Source of the DNA: Sinonovacula constricta
Taxonomy: Eukaryota; Mollusca; Bivalvia; Cardiida; Solecurtidae
Length of the DNA: 64,000 bases
Assembly (NCBI GenBank): GCA_007844125.1
Contig: CM017571.1
Coordinates: 1,804,077 to 1,868,076 of the forward strand
Direction of reading: 5' to 3'
A program made the position numbers and the translations under genes. The notes beneath the pieces were generated by a model that saw only the letters and a program-made list of their open reading frames with translations, was not told the DNA's origin and did not search any database. Positions 12,671 to 23,835 of this stretch are shown piece after piece. Every line of letters starts with the position of its first letter. Position 1 is the stretch's first letter.

Positions 12671-12890
12671 TCTGCATACTAATGTCAAATCGATTGACAG
12701 TTTTTTTTTAATTCTTTACATCCCCAGAGAAGAAAGTAGTTTTCGTTGAGAAAGACAACAAATCAGGTCGGAAACCCTTTGTTGACTGGTGTCCAAAAAT
12801 TGTTTCCTATTAAGTTATTTTTAAGGCGTTGCTCTGCAGCCATTTTTTACCTTAAGAATTTTATTACGCCGTTATTTTTAGATAAACCTC

Positions 12891-12962
12891 GTGGTTTGTT
12901 TGTTGTTGTGTTTTTGTTTTTTGTTGTTGTTTTTTTTTTTTTTTTTTTTTATTTGTTGTTGT
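12891..12962. repeat. TTG-rich tract with long T-run, unit 3
   Basis: Counterpart of the unit 1 tract. It includes an uninterrupted run of about 20 T. Confidence 0.85.
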
Positions 12963-15573
12963 CACGTAGAATCAAGATTTATTTTGTGTGATATTTAGAA
13001 TTTTAGAAGCGAATTAGAATGATTTCTTTAGTTGGATCAAGTGGGTGTTTTTATTCCTATCATTATTAATAAAGCTAACATTTTGTTTTGTTCTAGATGA
13101 CCTTCACCTACGCAAAACTGTGAACAAGTTACTATGACTTAAGTTTAAGCAAAAACATTATGGCTAATGTAAATTTCAATTTCGCACACATCGACCCTCG
13201 TGTAGTTTTTTTTTTAATAATACATGTACATTTAGAATTAAACATGGGACTGAACTAAGCAAATTCAACAAAATTGTCGAGGTATTCCGATTAAAAAATG
13301 TTTAATTAACAAGATTTATGACCAGTGGCTTAGTAGCATTTGCCGTGATGATCTAGAGGTAACATGTTTGGCTTTCATACTCGAGGTTACATGTTTGAAC
13401 CAACATGCTGCTATTTATATTTTTTTATTATTATTTTGTTTAAAATATTTTTTTCTAATCTTGTTTACATAAATAAAGATTATCTTATACATAAATAAAG
13501 GTTATCTAATGGTTGCCAATTTGGGTGAATTATGTAACTGTACTAAAAAAAAAGAACAATAAAGACGATAAAGACCTTTAAATCAAAGAAATAGATCGAC
13601 CGCAATGGGAAAATGTACAAGATAGATGGAGCGAAAAATCACAGGCAAGGCAGGTAATACATTCAGCATTGTGGTAGATTTATCGCAGTATTCTCCCTTG
13701 GAACATATTTCTTTTAATTTTCATGGGAAACTAAAAGTTCATTAGCCTGTATCAAACTTTGGTTAACAAATTAATTTACACAACATGTCAAGGCTGAATT
13801 TAACTTTTCTTAAAAACTTAAACGATCGCATGGAATTGATCAGAATACTGAAGTGTATTTGAGTATTCCATATTTGAAATTTCTATCTTTAAATATTCAA
13901 TCTATAAATACGATAAAAACAAGTTTTAATAAATTTACCATTTAAAAATGGAAAATGTCACATGTTGTGTTGTAACTGTTTGCTAGCGCTAGTAAATGAC
14001 CTTATATGGCATCGTAAACAGGTTTGATTTGAAGTTTGTTAAAAGTGTTTGGTATAAGCAGACGAGTAAGAAACGTCAATTATTCTTCGATACCGCAGTT
14101 CCTGCAACAGTTCCTCTGTGTTTTGTTTGTAATTCAAAATCTGTTATCATGAATGGTAGTATGTTCCGAAGGTGTTGGATCTATTAATAATGAGAGAAGA
14201 GTCTGTTCATAAGATTCACCTTTCTTTGTCCTCAACAGATATGACTCATAGACATTAATTATTCAATTAGCACAACTACACATCAACAATTGCAAAAGGT
14301 ACATGTATTTATTTTACAGACGCCTGTATTCCGCATACCGTACTGGCGTAAGAACACAGTTTTATGCCTTTCGTTACCCAAGAACAGGAAACAGAACAAA
14401 ACAAAAGAGTCCCTTTTTCTGCTTACGAATACGGATTAAAAGTTGAATGAAGAAGACTGATTAAATGGCATTTTTGTACAAAGTATGTGCAAATCAGTCA
14501 GTAAATGTCAGTTTTTATGGAAGTTTAATGATAGATTGTTGCAAATCAGCTATTGAACAGGGATGTCTTTGGCCTGTTTGACCTGTCAAGTCACCGGATA
14601 TACTTTTGAAATTATTGGTCTAGACTACTGGTCAACATGCAATTTCCAGTGGCTAGAAAATGTCGCAATATATAGTATTACAAAGTTCAGGTAAGATTTT
14701 TCTGTTCGGGAAGTAAACAAAAATGTTCTGTTCACAGATGTTTGTATGAAACATATAGTGAACATAACTGTGTTCTTAGGCCTACTCCCGCTTTTTGTAT
14801 GTAAAGGGACTTTACTATAACTACAAAAAAACTACATTCTTACCTCCCTTGTGGGTAGGTATATGGTATAGAGTTACTGCAGAAACTTTAAGATTGTTCA
14901 CTTTTGAGAAAGATTTAAGACTTAAGAATGGGCACAACATTTATTTTATTCATTTAGATAAGAATTAATGAAAACTCTTATGCGATTTTTTTTTACCTAA
15001 ACTACCAAATAATAGGGTAATTGAAAATAAAATTGGGTATATATCTTACATAAAGTATATGAAAATACCTTCCCATAAGGAGACATTTACAACATCATAT
15101 AGAAATGTCACTGACTGACTAATGTCATAAATAATAACAGGATAAATAAATATTATATCAAAAAATATTTTTATTTGTAAAAAGCAATACGATCACAGTT
15201 TGTCTACTATTGGTTTGAATCCCTGATAATGACCAACATAAACTATTTTAAACATAGCAGACTTTAAAATAAAAGAAAATATTATGTAATATTCCATTTC
15301 AATGTGTAGTGGTTTCCGCCAAATATTGTTTATGTATACTATTTATATACGTTTTATTTTATTATATTTTATTTATGATCATTTAATATTTCGTTTTTTT
15401 TTTGCGTGCATATCTCAATAAAAACTGTGTTTTTAAGGACTAGGGCCAGTATTCGCTAACTATTCCAATGTAAGAATTGCTCAAGTCATGGACTTCAATC
15501 CACAATATATTCAATATGTGTTCAGCTACATGTGTGTATTCATGCATGAAACATGAACTTAAAAATTTCTTTC

Positions 15574-15872
15574 ATTTCGGTAGAGCGTCGGCTCCAGGTA
15601 CGCTAGGTAAGGTTCGATCCCGGGCCGCGACATACCAAAGTCGTTAAAAATGGTAGTGGTATAGCTCCCTTGCTAACGCTTAGGCAAATATAAGGGTAGT
15701 TCCACGACTGGTTGGCCCGGTGTCAGAATAATGTGACTGGATGTGGTATCATGCCAGGTGTTCACAGCATGCTATACACAGTGAAGGCATCACTATATCT
15801 GCTTCAAGTGGACACCGTCTCCAGATAACTGAAATACTGTTGGTGGGAAGATAAACCCAACAAACAAACAAA
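15574..15872 (+). mobile_element. SINE-A copy 4 (array right border)
   Basis: Complete SINE with box A and box B (GGTTCGATCCCGGG) and a CAAACAAACAAAC tail. Sequence to its right is unique, so the array ends exactly at the SINE tail. Confidence 0.85.
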
Positions 15873-16430
15873 CATCTTCTGTGTAATTGATAGCAATTAG
15901 CAAGAAGGCTAAATAGATGTCAGGCATTAAGGGGTGTTGGTGGGCGTGAACCACTGTTATATTGAATATAAACAGTTTTTAAATAACTGTTTTGGTATTT
16001 TCAGCAACTGTGGTCTTCCAAAGTGATCTGTGGTTGTTCAGCCTCACCCTGCAATGTGGTCTCCAAGAATTGGATATATTTGTCCCTTTATTTATCACTG
16101 CAAATAAAACATTGCTTGCTGTTTGAGACAGTAAATTGATAAGACACAGTATGTCACAGCACCTTCAGCTTAACAGTTTCCTTGTTGTAAACATTTACAG
16201 CTATCCATGTTCCTGTGGTTAACTCGGACAATGAGCAGAAAAGTTTATTAACAGAATTATACCTTGATGACCAATTAATACTCTATCAATAAATTCTCCT
16301 TTTACAGAATTCTTCTGTGATATTTTCACATGAGCTGGCTTGGCAGTGCCCAAACATACTCTGATAGAAGGTATGACACACCAGTTGTTGTAAAATGCAA
16401 TGATGATTATATTCAAACATTGTTATTCTG
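15873..16430. other. unique sequence right of the array
   Basis: The left array flank and this segment do not resemble each other. One possible exon (16005-16126) is listed separately; otherwise nothing is recognised. Confidence 0.4.
16005..16126 (+). CDS. weak candidate terminal exon
   Basis: After a good acceptor (GTATTTTCAG, ending 16004) a frame runs 39 codons (TVVFQSDLWLF...) to TGA at 16124. The reading begins with two bases completing a split codon. No domain, polyadenylation evidence or partner exon was found, so this may be chance. Confidence 0.18.
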
Positions 16431-16435
16431 TGGGG

Positions 16436-16650
16436 TACCTGTGGCTGAGTGCTAGATTCACTGACTTAAACTGTTACTCCTCTGACTGCTTAGACTGTCA
16501 CAGTGTAGGTTCGAGTCCTGATCAGGGCGAAAGACATAATGGGGGAAGGTTTTCCAGTTGACCTGTGGTTATGCAAGTAGATCTACCCAGACATTTGTCT
16601 GAAGTCTTCCTCCAACTAAATAACTACTTACTTCTGAGATACTGGATGTC
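16436..16650 (+). mobile_element. SINE-B
   Basis: The head has a perfect box B (GGTTCGAGTCC, about 16508-16518) after a long variable-arm-like insert. The family body follows (CAGTTGACCTGTGG, ACCCAGACATTTGTCTGAAG, CTTCCTCCAACTA). Both pol III boxes are present, but the extra arm and downstream body show it is a SINE rather than a tRNA gene. Confidence 0.75.
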
Positions 16651-17104
16651 ACTAAAAATTACTGTATATTGTCAATGCAATATATATTTAAAAAACAAAA
16701 CAATAATTGTTGATTCATTCTTTTTTATCATAAACTTGTGTTCTTAATGCCAAAAGGTATGTCTTTCAAATATGTATACACTGGGTACTCTATACATCAT
16801 GCTCTCACACATTTTTTTACTTAAGAACTATATTCACAATAATTGATAGTAAAGACTTGATTATGTTTTGTAATTGTCAGTATCTTTTACATATGTCCAT
16901 ACAAGTTCGATACATATCATTTAGCTATGGTCATTTCTGTGTAGATTCTGTTGGATTTTTTCTTTTAAATTTTAATCAGTTAAATCAGCCTATATCTTCA
17001 GTGTTTTTGTTGTTGTTTTTTAAATGTATTATCCAAACTTCTTTGGCAATGGTCTATTTTAAAAAGAATCTGAACATTTTAAACAGTATTGTTGTATTTT
17101 TAAA

Positions 17105-17360
17105 GCCATAATAATGCTGCCAGACTCAATGTTTTACCTCCCCTGTAAAACTTTTAAATGGTATTTTGTTAAGAAAAAGTACTAGAAAACTTATTGGTCC
17201 ATTATTTTAGGAGCTGTAAATATGCTAGCCAAGAAAAAATGAAGAAAGACTTTCATAAATACATAATAGGTGAAACAATAAAAATGCATGGTTTTTGTAT
17301 TATTTAAACCCAAGACCTCGAGGATGTCAGTCTAGCGCTCAACCAAGTGCGCCTTCGTGC
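17105..17360 (-). mobile_element. tRNA-like SINE, minus strand
   Basis: On the minus strand the right end reads GGTTGAGCGCTAGACTGAC followed by CGAGGTCTTGGGTTTAAAT, a degenerate tRNA-like head. The remainder resembles 18190-18390 (shared 'ttttacctyccctgtaaaa'-type sequence and a 'tttttgtat.att.aaa' block), so this is a dispersed repeat. Confidence 0.4.
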
Positions 17361-18184
17361 ATGTTTTTATATAGTTTTATTCTACATTCTGACTTGCATA
17401 GTGTTGATAAACATTCAACATAACCTAAATGATAATAATAACAAGTCAAGCCCTGGAAGGGATAAATCATTTTCTTTCAGCTAATAGTCTGTGCCATATA
17501 CTGTACTTGTTGTTATGAATTGTTATTGTAACATGGGAGCTAGTAGGATAACAAAATAAGCATTCCAGCTTTTACTGATGCGGCAGTATTTGATGTTCTG
17601 GCATTTGAATTTTTACAACTAAAAACATCAATGAAACTTGGCAACTGTCTTAAACACATTTAAGCAAAGAGTATTTTAGCTGTGGGGGATGTCTCAGAAG
17701 TTTCTATAATGACATCCTGCTTAAAACATTATATGTGTTATATTGTAATTTTTAGCACAGTAGAAAAGTAAATTGTGTAATCTTAAAAATAGAGTAAATG
17801 TGGTTTTGTTTTTTGATTGAAATACCTGTGCTACATATCATTTAATAGCCATGGTAATGCTATACTCTCTGGCTGTATTTATGAACATTTCATTTAACAT
17901 TATTAAAGGACTCAAAAGTAAAGAACATTCAAAGTTCAGGAAAAAAAATGCATATTAATCTTCTTTTTTGATGCCATTTTAGGGGTGTTCGGAATGAATG
18001 CAAAACAAAATTATTTTAAATCGTGTGTCATCAAAGTTACATCGTTGTGACATCGGTCCAATGTACAGAAATGTGTGCTGCACTAAGGTTTGAAACTCAT
18101 TGTGGAAAGACACCGATAAATATGAATGATATGATTAAACAAGAAAGAAATGTTATCATTTTCAAGCACATCTGTTTTTACAAC

Positions 18185-18390
18185 CATAATTAAGGTGATT
18201 GGCAGGCGCATTGTTTTACCTTCTCCAATAAAATTTTAAATGCTTAGTGTTTTAAAAGAACTAATGGAAAAAAATATTTGGCAGACACAAAAAAAATGCA
18301 ATAGAGCAACAAAAAATGCTTGTTTTTGTATGATTCAAAGCTAGGCTGTGGTACCTCTCGTTGTGAAGCAGAACCTTTCGGGAAAGATGT
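18185..18390 (-). mobile_element. second copy of the 17.1-kb repeat
   Basis: The order of similar blocks is the same as in 17105-17360: 'tgttttacctyc', 'aaaacttttaaatg'-like, and 'atgcttgtttttgtat' before a head-like right end. The copies are strongly diverged. Confidence 0.35.
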
Positions 18391-18400
18391 TCACGGAGCA

Positions 18401-18443
18401 GCCAGTGGACCTAGAGTAGCGTAGCCAGTGGACCTAGAGTAGC
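18401..18443. repeat. 20-mer direct repeat, 23-bp period
   Basis: The sequence GCCAGTGGACCTAGAGTAGC occurs exactly twice, at 18401 and 18424. Confidence 0.95.
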
Positions 18444-19234
18444 ATATGCAGGGGCACTGGTAAAACACTCTCACCGTGCACTTCATTGTTAACCTCAAAA
18501 TACCCCTCCTCTATCAACTGCAATTCATAAAGATTTTAAAAATTTTAAGATTTTTGCCACTTTTTATAATACAACAAAATATCTACACCATTTTAAAAAG
18601 TCATTTTGTCTTAGTTCTGGACCCCAACAGATATGTTTACCGTAAGAAATGACCATGATTCATTAGCCAAACATGCTACCAAAATGTATATAAATAAAAA
18701 CTCTTTTTTTCTGATTAAAAATAGACTAACTTCCATTGATATCATTCACAATATTTCACATCATATTAAACTGTGCATAAGTATGTTAAGTATTGATATT
18801 TATGAATCACTGCATGATATAATCTAATATGGTTACATGGCATTTTTTTATAAACTCCATTGCAGATCTAGACATTAACAATCGGCTTCTAGCAGAACAC
18901 TTCAAGCAAACCATATCATGGCTTTTGTGATGCTATCTTTCTCTCACAGAACATTGGATACCACCTTAAAAAGGAATTCCAACAGAGTTGTTATCACAAA
19001 ATGATATAAATTATGTGCAAGTTTACAGCTCACAGACTTTTAAGAAAAGAAACTTGTGTTGCATTAGATATTGTATTATTTGTGCCATAAGACTTGATTC
19101 CTTTTTTAAATGGTTAGCTCAACTGTACATTTGTTCCAAAGCAATAGAACTATGCTGCAAATGAAAAAAATATATTTATGATGTTTTGTCTATGGTTTAA
19201 GATCAAGTGGCACATTAATAGTCAATATGATTTC
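18444..19234. other. AT-rich interval, no gene seen
   Basis: The longest frame (18633-18827) has no splice context and AT-driven composition. I treat it as non-coding. Confidence 0.4.
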
Positions 19235-19415
19235 TAGCTGTAACTATTGGAGGATGACCCCAGACAAATCTAGGTAGCACCTCAGGCACACTGCAGGTCA
19301 GCTGGACTACCCCAGTACAAGAAGTTACTGCCTCAAACTAGGACTCATACCTATGCAGTCAGGAGCTTGGGAATAGTTGCGCATGTAAGTGACTCAAACC
19401 ACTTGTTTGACCCAG
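19235..19415 (-). mobile_element. SINE-B, minus strand
   Basis: Read on the minus strand it has a head with TATGAGTCC (damaged box B), the signature CCAGCTGACCTGCAG, and the 3' block AGATTTGTCTGGGGTCATCC, matching other SINE-B copies. Confidence 0.7.
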
Positions 19416-22400
19416 GTAGACCTTTTCATATGTCATATGTCAATGTCATATCACTCAGAGCAAACATATATTGGATCTTTAAATAAAGTATTGGATTAAT
19501 ATGATACTGCATTCTGCAATCCTCATAATTAGAGTATTTTATGTATCACTTCGAACATTCTATGGTAATTTCACTGATGATGGCTTGATTGTATGTTTTA
19601 ATTCTTAATGTTTGTGTAAATTATAATTGTACTATTGACAAGCACAAACTTTTTCCAGACTTTTAAGAACAGAATATGTCTTTCAAAAGATTGACAGAAT
19701 CGTTTGTAACTGTAAATGGACAATTTGTCCTTAAAATTTGTACAAGCAAGTTTTCTTAATAAATCACAACGCTTTGAAAATAAAAATTAAAGACAAAGTC
19801 CAAAAACACTTACCTTAAGAGAAGCATGTATATATATATCATAGAATATAGACTCTCTTTTTGTAGCATTCCACCCCAATAGCGGTTATTGATGTTTACA
19901 GAAATATTGCACAACAGTGAGTGAACAATTGTCTGGGTAAACCACTGTCATACTGATCAAAGACTCCTCACATAAAAAGTGTTTGCCCCAAGTGGGCTAC
20001 CAACACATGTAAGATTCTGAAATATCATTTTGTAAGTAAATATGAGATTATGAGGTTATTTTTAGCAGATATGTTTCAGAAATATAATACATGTTTCTGT
20101 GGATAAACTTGTCAGTGAGCACATGATTTCAATATATTGTTTCATTTTTAAGGTAAAAAAGTTTTCAGCCTTCAGCTGCCAAATAAAGCTGTGTGGATTC
20201 TTGTTGATGAAAAGTGCAAAAAAGACTTATTCTTACGTACCAAATTAAGATTTTCCTAGCTTCAGGTTTGCTCAGAAGCAGTTATTCATTTTAAAATGCC
20301 ATTGTCAAAAGTTTTCAACCAACCTAAATAATTTGTTTAATTTTATTATGATCTCCTGTTTACATATAAATATGTTGTCCTTATTCTTTATTCATCAGAT
20401 TTGGAAAATCAAAAGTGCAAGGCTTTTTAAGCTTTTTTAGTTGTTAAAAACTCCATTAATGTAGTGCAAAATCATAAAATTAGACCAGCTCTTGTTTATA
20501 TTCACAACATGTGTGTACATTAATCCAAAGTAGTGAATTGATTAGCTAGGTAATTACACAATGTTTAAATTTAACATGTTTAAGTGCAAAACACACATCT
20601 CTTGTCATTTCTTTTGAAATTCCTGAAAAATATCGACATTTCAAACATTATTGCTGCATGGCTTTTAAAAGTAAAAATCTTATAACTGAAAATCAAGCAG
20701 CATTCCTCATTACAATAGAGCTTCTTGGTCCTTTAGTTTCAGTGGGATATAATTTTCTTAACACAATAGTCTGTATACATTAATGGTAACCTGTGTGTTA
20801 GCACTAATTAATAAGAGGTTATTGTTTAAAAGTTTACATGATTTAAATATTGTTAAGTAATATATTAAAATGTATATTTTAAAATAAGTGTTTTGCCCTT
20901 TAAAATGTCCTTTATTATTATATCCACACAACAAAGTTTGCAGGAAATATATTCAAATCAAGTTGTCTGTCTTTGATCAAACAACTTTACAATCATCTTA
21001 AATAGAAAGGTGCACTTGCTATTTTTATTATGATCAGGTGAAATATGCAGGAGATGCTTTTTCTTATATGTCAGACAATGTTATGTGAACTCTACAAACA
21101 GGGATAGTGGGTGTATTCCCTAGCCCATGGCTTACAGTTCTAGTTTATTTATAACTTTAAAAAACTTGCATTTTAGACCAACTTAAGAGCTGGAGTTTTT
21201 TTTCTGCTTGTCTTTACTTTAAATATGTTATACTTATGATATATGTTATTATTTTATTATATATATTTATGATGTGTGCTTTACATTTTTATGATAAACA
21301 GGAGAGACACAAAGGAGCACAGTGAGCCAAAGGCCTGTGTGTGGCTTCTGTGACCATAGCTAAAGCAAATCTTGTAAAGACTTCAGCAAATAAGATCATC
21401 CATAACAACCTATATTAGCAGTGGGGACGGTGAGATTCATGGATAAATACTGATACTCTGTCATACATATGGGTTAGTTCTTTCTTTTTCAAATTCATTA
21501 CATTGTGCTAGGAAATACATATGAAATGAGGCTTGGGTTTATATTATAATTTATAATTCAAAAGGATGGAATGGAATATAATTTTAGACATGTTCTTGGA
21601 TTAGTTTACAACTTTATTTATTGTTCAACAAATATCTGTAGATATTTGGAAATTGATTTATGTATGATCGAGTAACAACTATTATTTACTTTATTGGTCA
21701 TTACATGACAACTTGAAGGATGTGTCTTTTTATTCATTAGGGCTTAACAAAATACTGTTTTTTTTTGTCCAAACAAATAAACAGTAAAAGACGGATCAAC
21801 AATGTTACAGGTCACTTTCAACTCTCTAGAAACTTCTGAAAATAGGCGAATTTTTATTTTGATGAATTTTTCTAATCAAATCAATGACACTGAATTAATT
21901 CAAGATTTTCTGTAATTTGCAATGTTATTATAGGAAACACATAGTGATGTTTTTGCTGGTTATGCTAGTTGCCTTGAGTTTCATTTTTTTGCATTGTATA
22001 ACATTGTTCCCTAAAAAATCTTGGTAAAGGCTTGCAAAGAATAAACTGCTTACTTGTAGATAAGTGTTTTCATTTCTCAGTCCATGTTTCATTACAATCC
22101 AATTTGTTGTGTGTATGTTTTCTACATGTCTGATGTATTTTAGTTATTTGAAATGCATGAATGGAACGCAATAATAATAAAAAAAGATAAACCTTATTTC
22201 GTTTTTCACATTATTATCAATACCATTTTGATTTTCTTTTGTTTAATGTTATATAATCATGATTAAAGGAATGTTATCAAATTATAATGGACTTATTTAA
22301 AGTTGGACCTTCACAAACATTAAATAAATATATTCATTCAGGACTGAGAGTAACATTGAACATAAGCTCATTTTTTTACCAAAGTAAATATATAACCATG

Positions 22401-23712
22401 CAATAAATAACAGATTTCTGTTTGATTCAGTTAGGAATGCAAAGGGGAATCTACAAACAGACAATAACTTGGAATAAGGTGAACTACTGTTATAAGTTCA
22501 TACGTTGAGAAGGTAAAATTCATAGAATATTTCCTGTAATCATAATGCACAATCTACCAGTTATTAAAATACGTAAGCAAAAGTAAATTTAATATAAGTA
22601 AAACAATATCCATTGTACATATTTACAATTATAATTAGATCCTAACAAGTTTTTGTCACATTTACATTTAACCTGTTTGCCTTTGTCTAGAGGAAGATTA
22701 AATTTAAAAAATCTGGAAATTCTGATAGGACCTTTTCTTACTAACCTAGTAAATGCCTGGCAGAAAAATACTGTATAGGCACACTGCATTTTAAGGTTCG
22801 AACGATATATACATATACAGTTGTTATGTCTACCATATAAGCATGGCACAGAAATATAAATTAAAAGTAATTTTTAATGTATACATTAAATATAAAATGT
22901 CTTCTTTGATTTCTATTCTATTTGTAACACTGGTTTATTGTTATCTCTTACATATGTTAGTACCGTATTAAATTTATATGTCTATGACAGAAGTAAAGAT
23001 CTGCTGATTATATTGTCATTGTCCTTATTTTTAATGCCGCTTTAATGCCTTGCATAATACATTAAAGCTAACCTTATGAAATTTATGAAGTAAAATACTG
23101 TATTAAAATAAATATGTTTAATTCCAAAGACTGAAGGGTGACATCTTAAGATCGCGGAATATCAATCGCATTAACATAACATGTTATACTGAAGCATGAT
23201 AACCAGGTAATGGACTTTGTACCAATGTATTTCTGTCCTTATTTACTGCCATGATATGCATCTACAGATTTATAAAATGCCCTCTATCGACGGAACAGTT
23301 TGCATGCATTTGCTCCAATGCGAACTGATATTATATAAATGTATAAATTTAGTCGCTGAAGTTGTTCATCCACCAGATCGTCGTTGCGCCGGTGGGTCAG
23401 CCAGACATGTGTTAAGAGTCTTTCTAATGAGAATTTCAAACCATTTGGGCGACATAGATAAAACTTCCTATTTTAATAATAACCTGAAATTTGAACATTT
23501 TGTGTTAAATGGTTACACGCAATTTTGTTTATTAGTATATTTAACCGAAGATTATCAAACTAATAATTCTGTAATATCCATTTATTTATCTCCATTTTGT
23601 ACCGACTATTGTTTATATGAAACTAAGTTTTTATTTACATTGTATATACATGCCTTGCAAATATACCAATTCATGGACAAAAACACCCGAGCATACATGT
23701 ACGTACGCGTGA

Positions 23713-23713
<1 letters not shown>
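19416..23713. other. 4.3-kb AT-rich stretch, no gene seen
   Basis: Only short frames without splice context are present (for example 22589-22849 minus). There are no inverted ends, SINE heads or coding-like segments. This could be intergenic or part of a very long intron. Confidence 0.4.
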
Positions 23714-23764
<51 letters not shown>

Positions 23765-23770
23765 CCCTCC

Positions 23771-23824
<54 letters not shown>

Positions 23825-23835
23825 CCTCCCTCTCT
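23714..23835. repeat. (CT)n tract with CCCTCC interruptions
   Basis: About 120 bases of nearly pure pyrimidine: two CT runs separated by CTCCCTCCCTCC, closing with CCCTCCCTCCC. The arrangement is close to a mirror repeat. Long Ser/Leu and Arg/Glu frames here are products of the repeat. Confidence 0.95.

Larger units (their letters stand above)
11442..15581 (+). repeat. tandem unit 3 (4140 bp)
   Basis: Third copy. Its left part keeps the same long SINE-B tail as unit 2, while its right part carries the same small variants as unit 1. The TTG-rich tract here contains a long T-run (about 12931-12950). Confidence 0.9.
3227..15872. repeat. three-copy tandem array of a ~4.1-kb unit, SINE-bounded
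   Basis: The same landmark (agagcgtcgg, SINE head) occurs at 3227, 7251, 11442 and 15582, giving spacings of 4024, 4191 and 4140 bases. Between landmarks the sequence is colinear and almost identical by eye over thousands of bases: SINE-A, SINE-B, MITE, a TTG-rich tract and then about 2.6 kb of AT-rich sequence, in the same order each time. Left of 3227 and right of 15872 the flanks are unrelated to the unit. The array therefore contains three unit bodies and four copies of SINE-A, as expected for unequal crossing-over between two flanking SINEs. Confidence 0.92.

Noticed and set aside
16436..16540. tRNA-like segment with box A and box B (also 43150, 15582, 7251)
   Set aside because: The segments do not fold as complete tRNAs by eye, have extra sequence, and continue into conserved SINE bodies.
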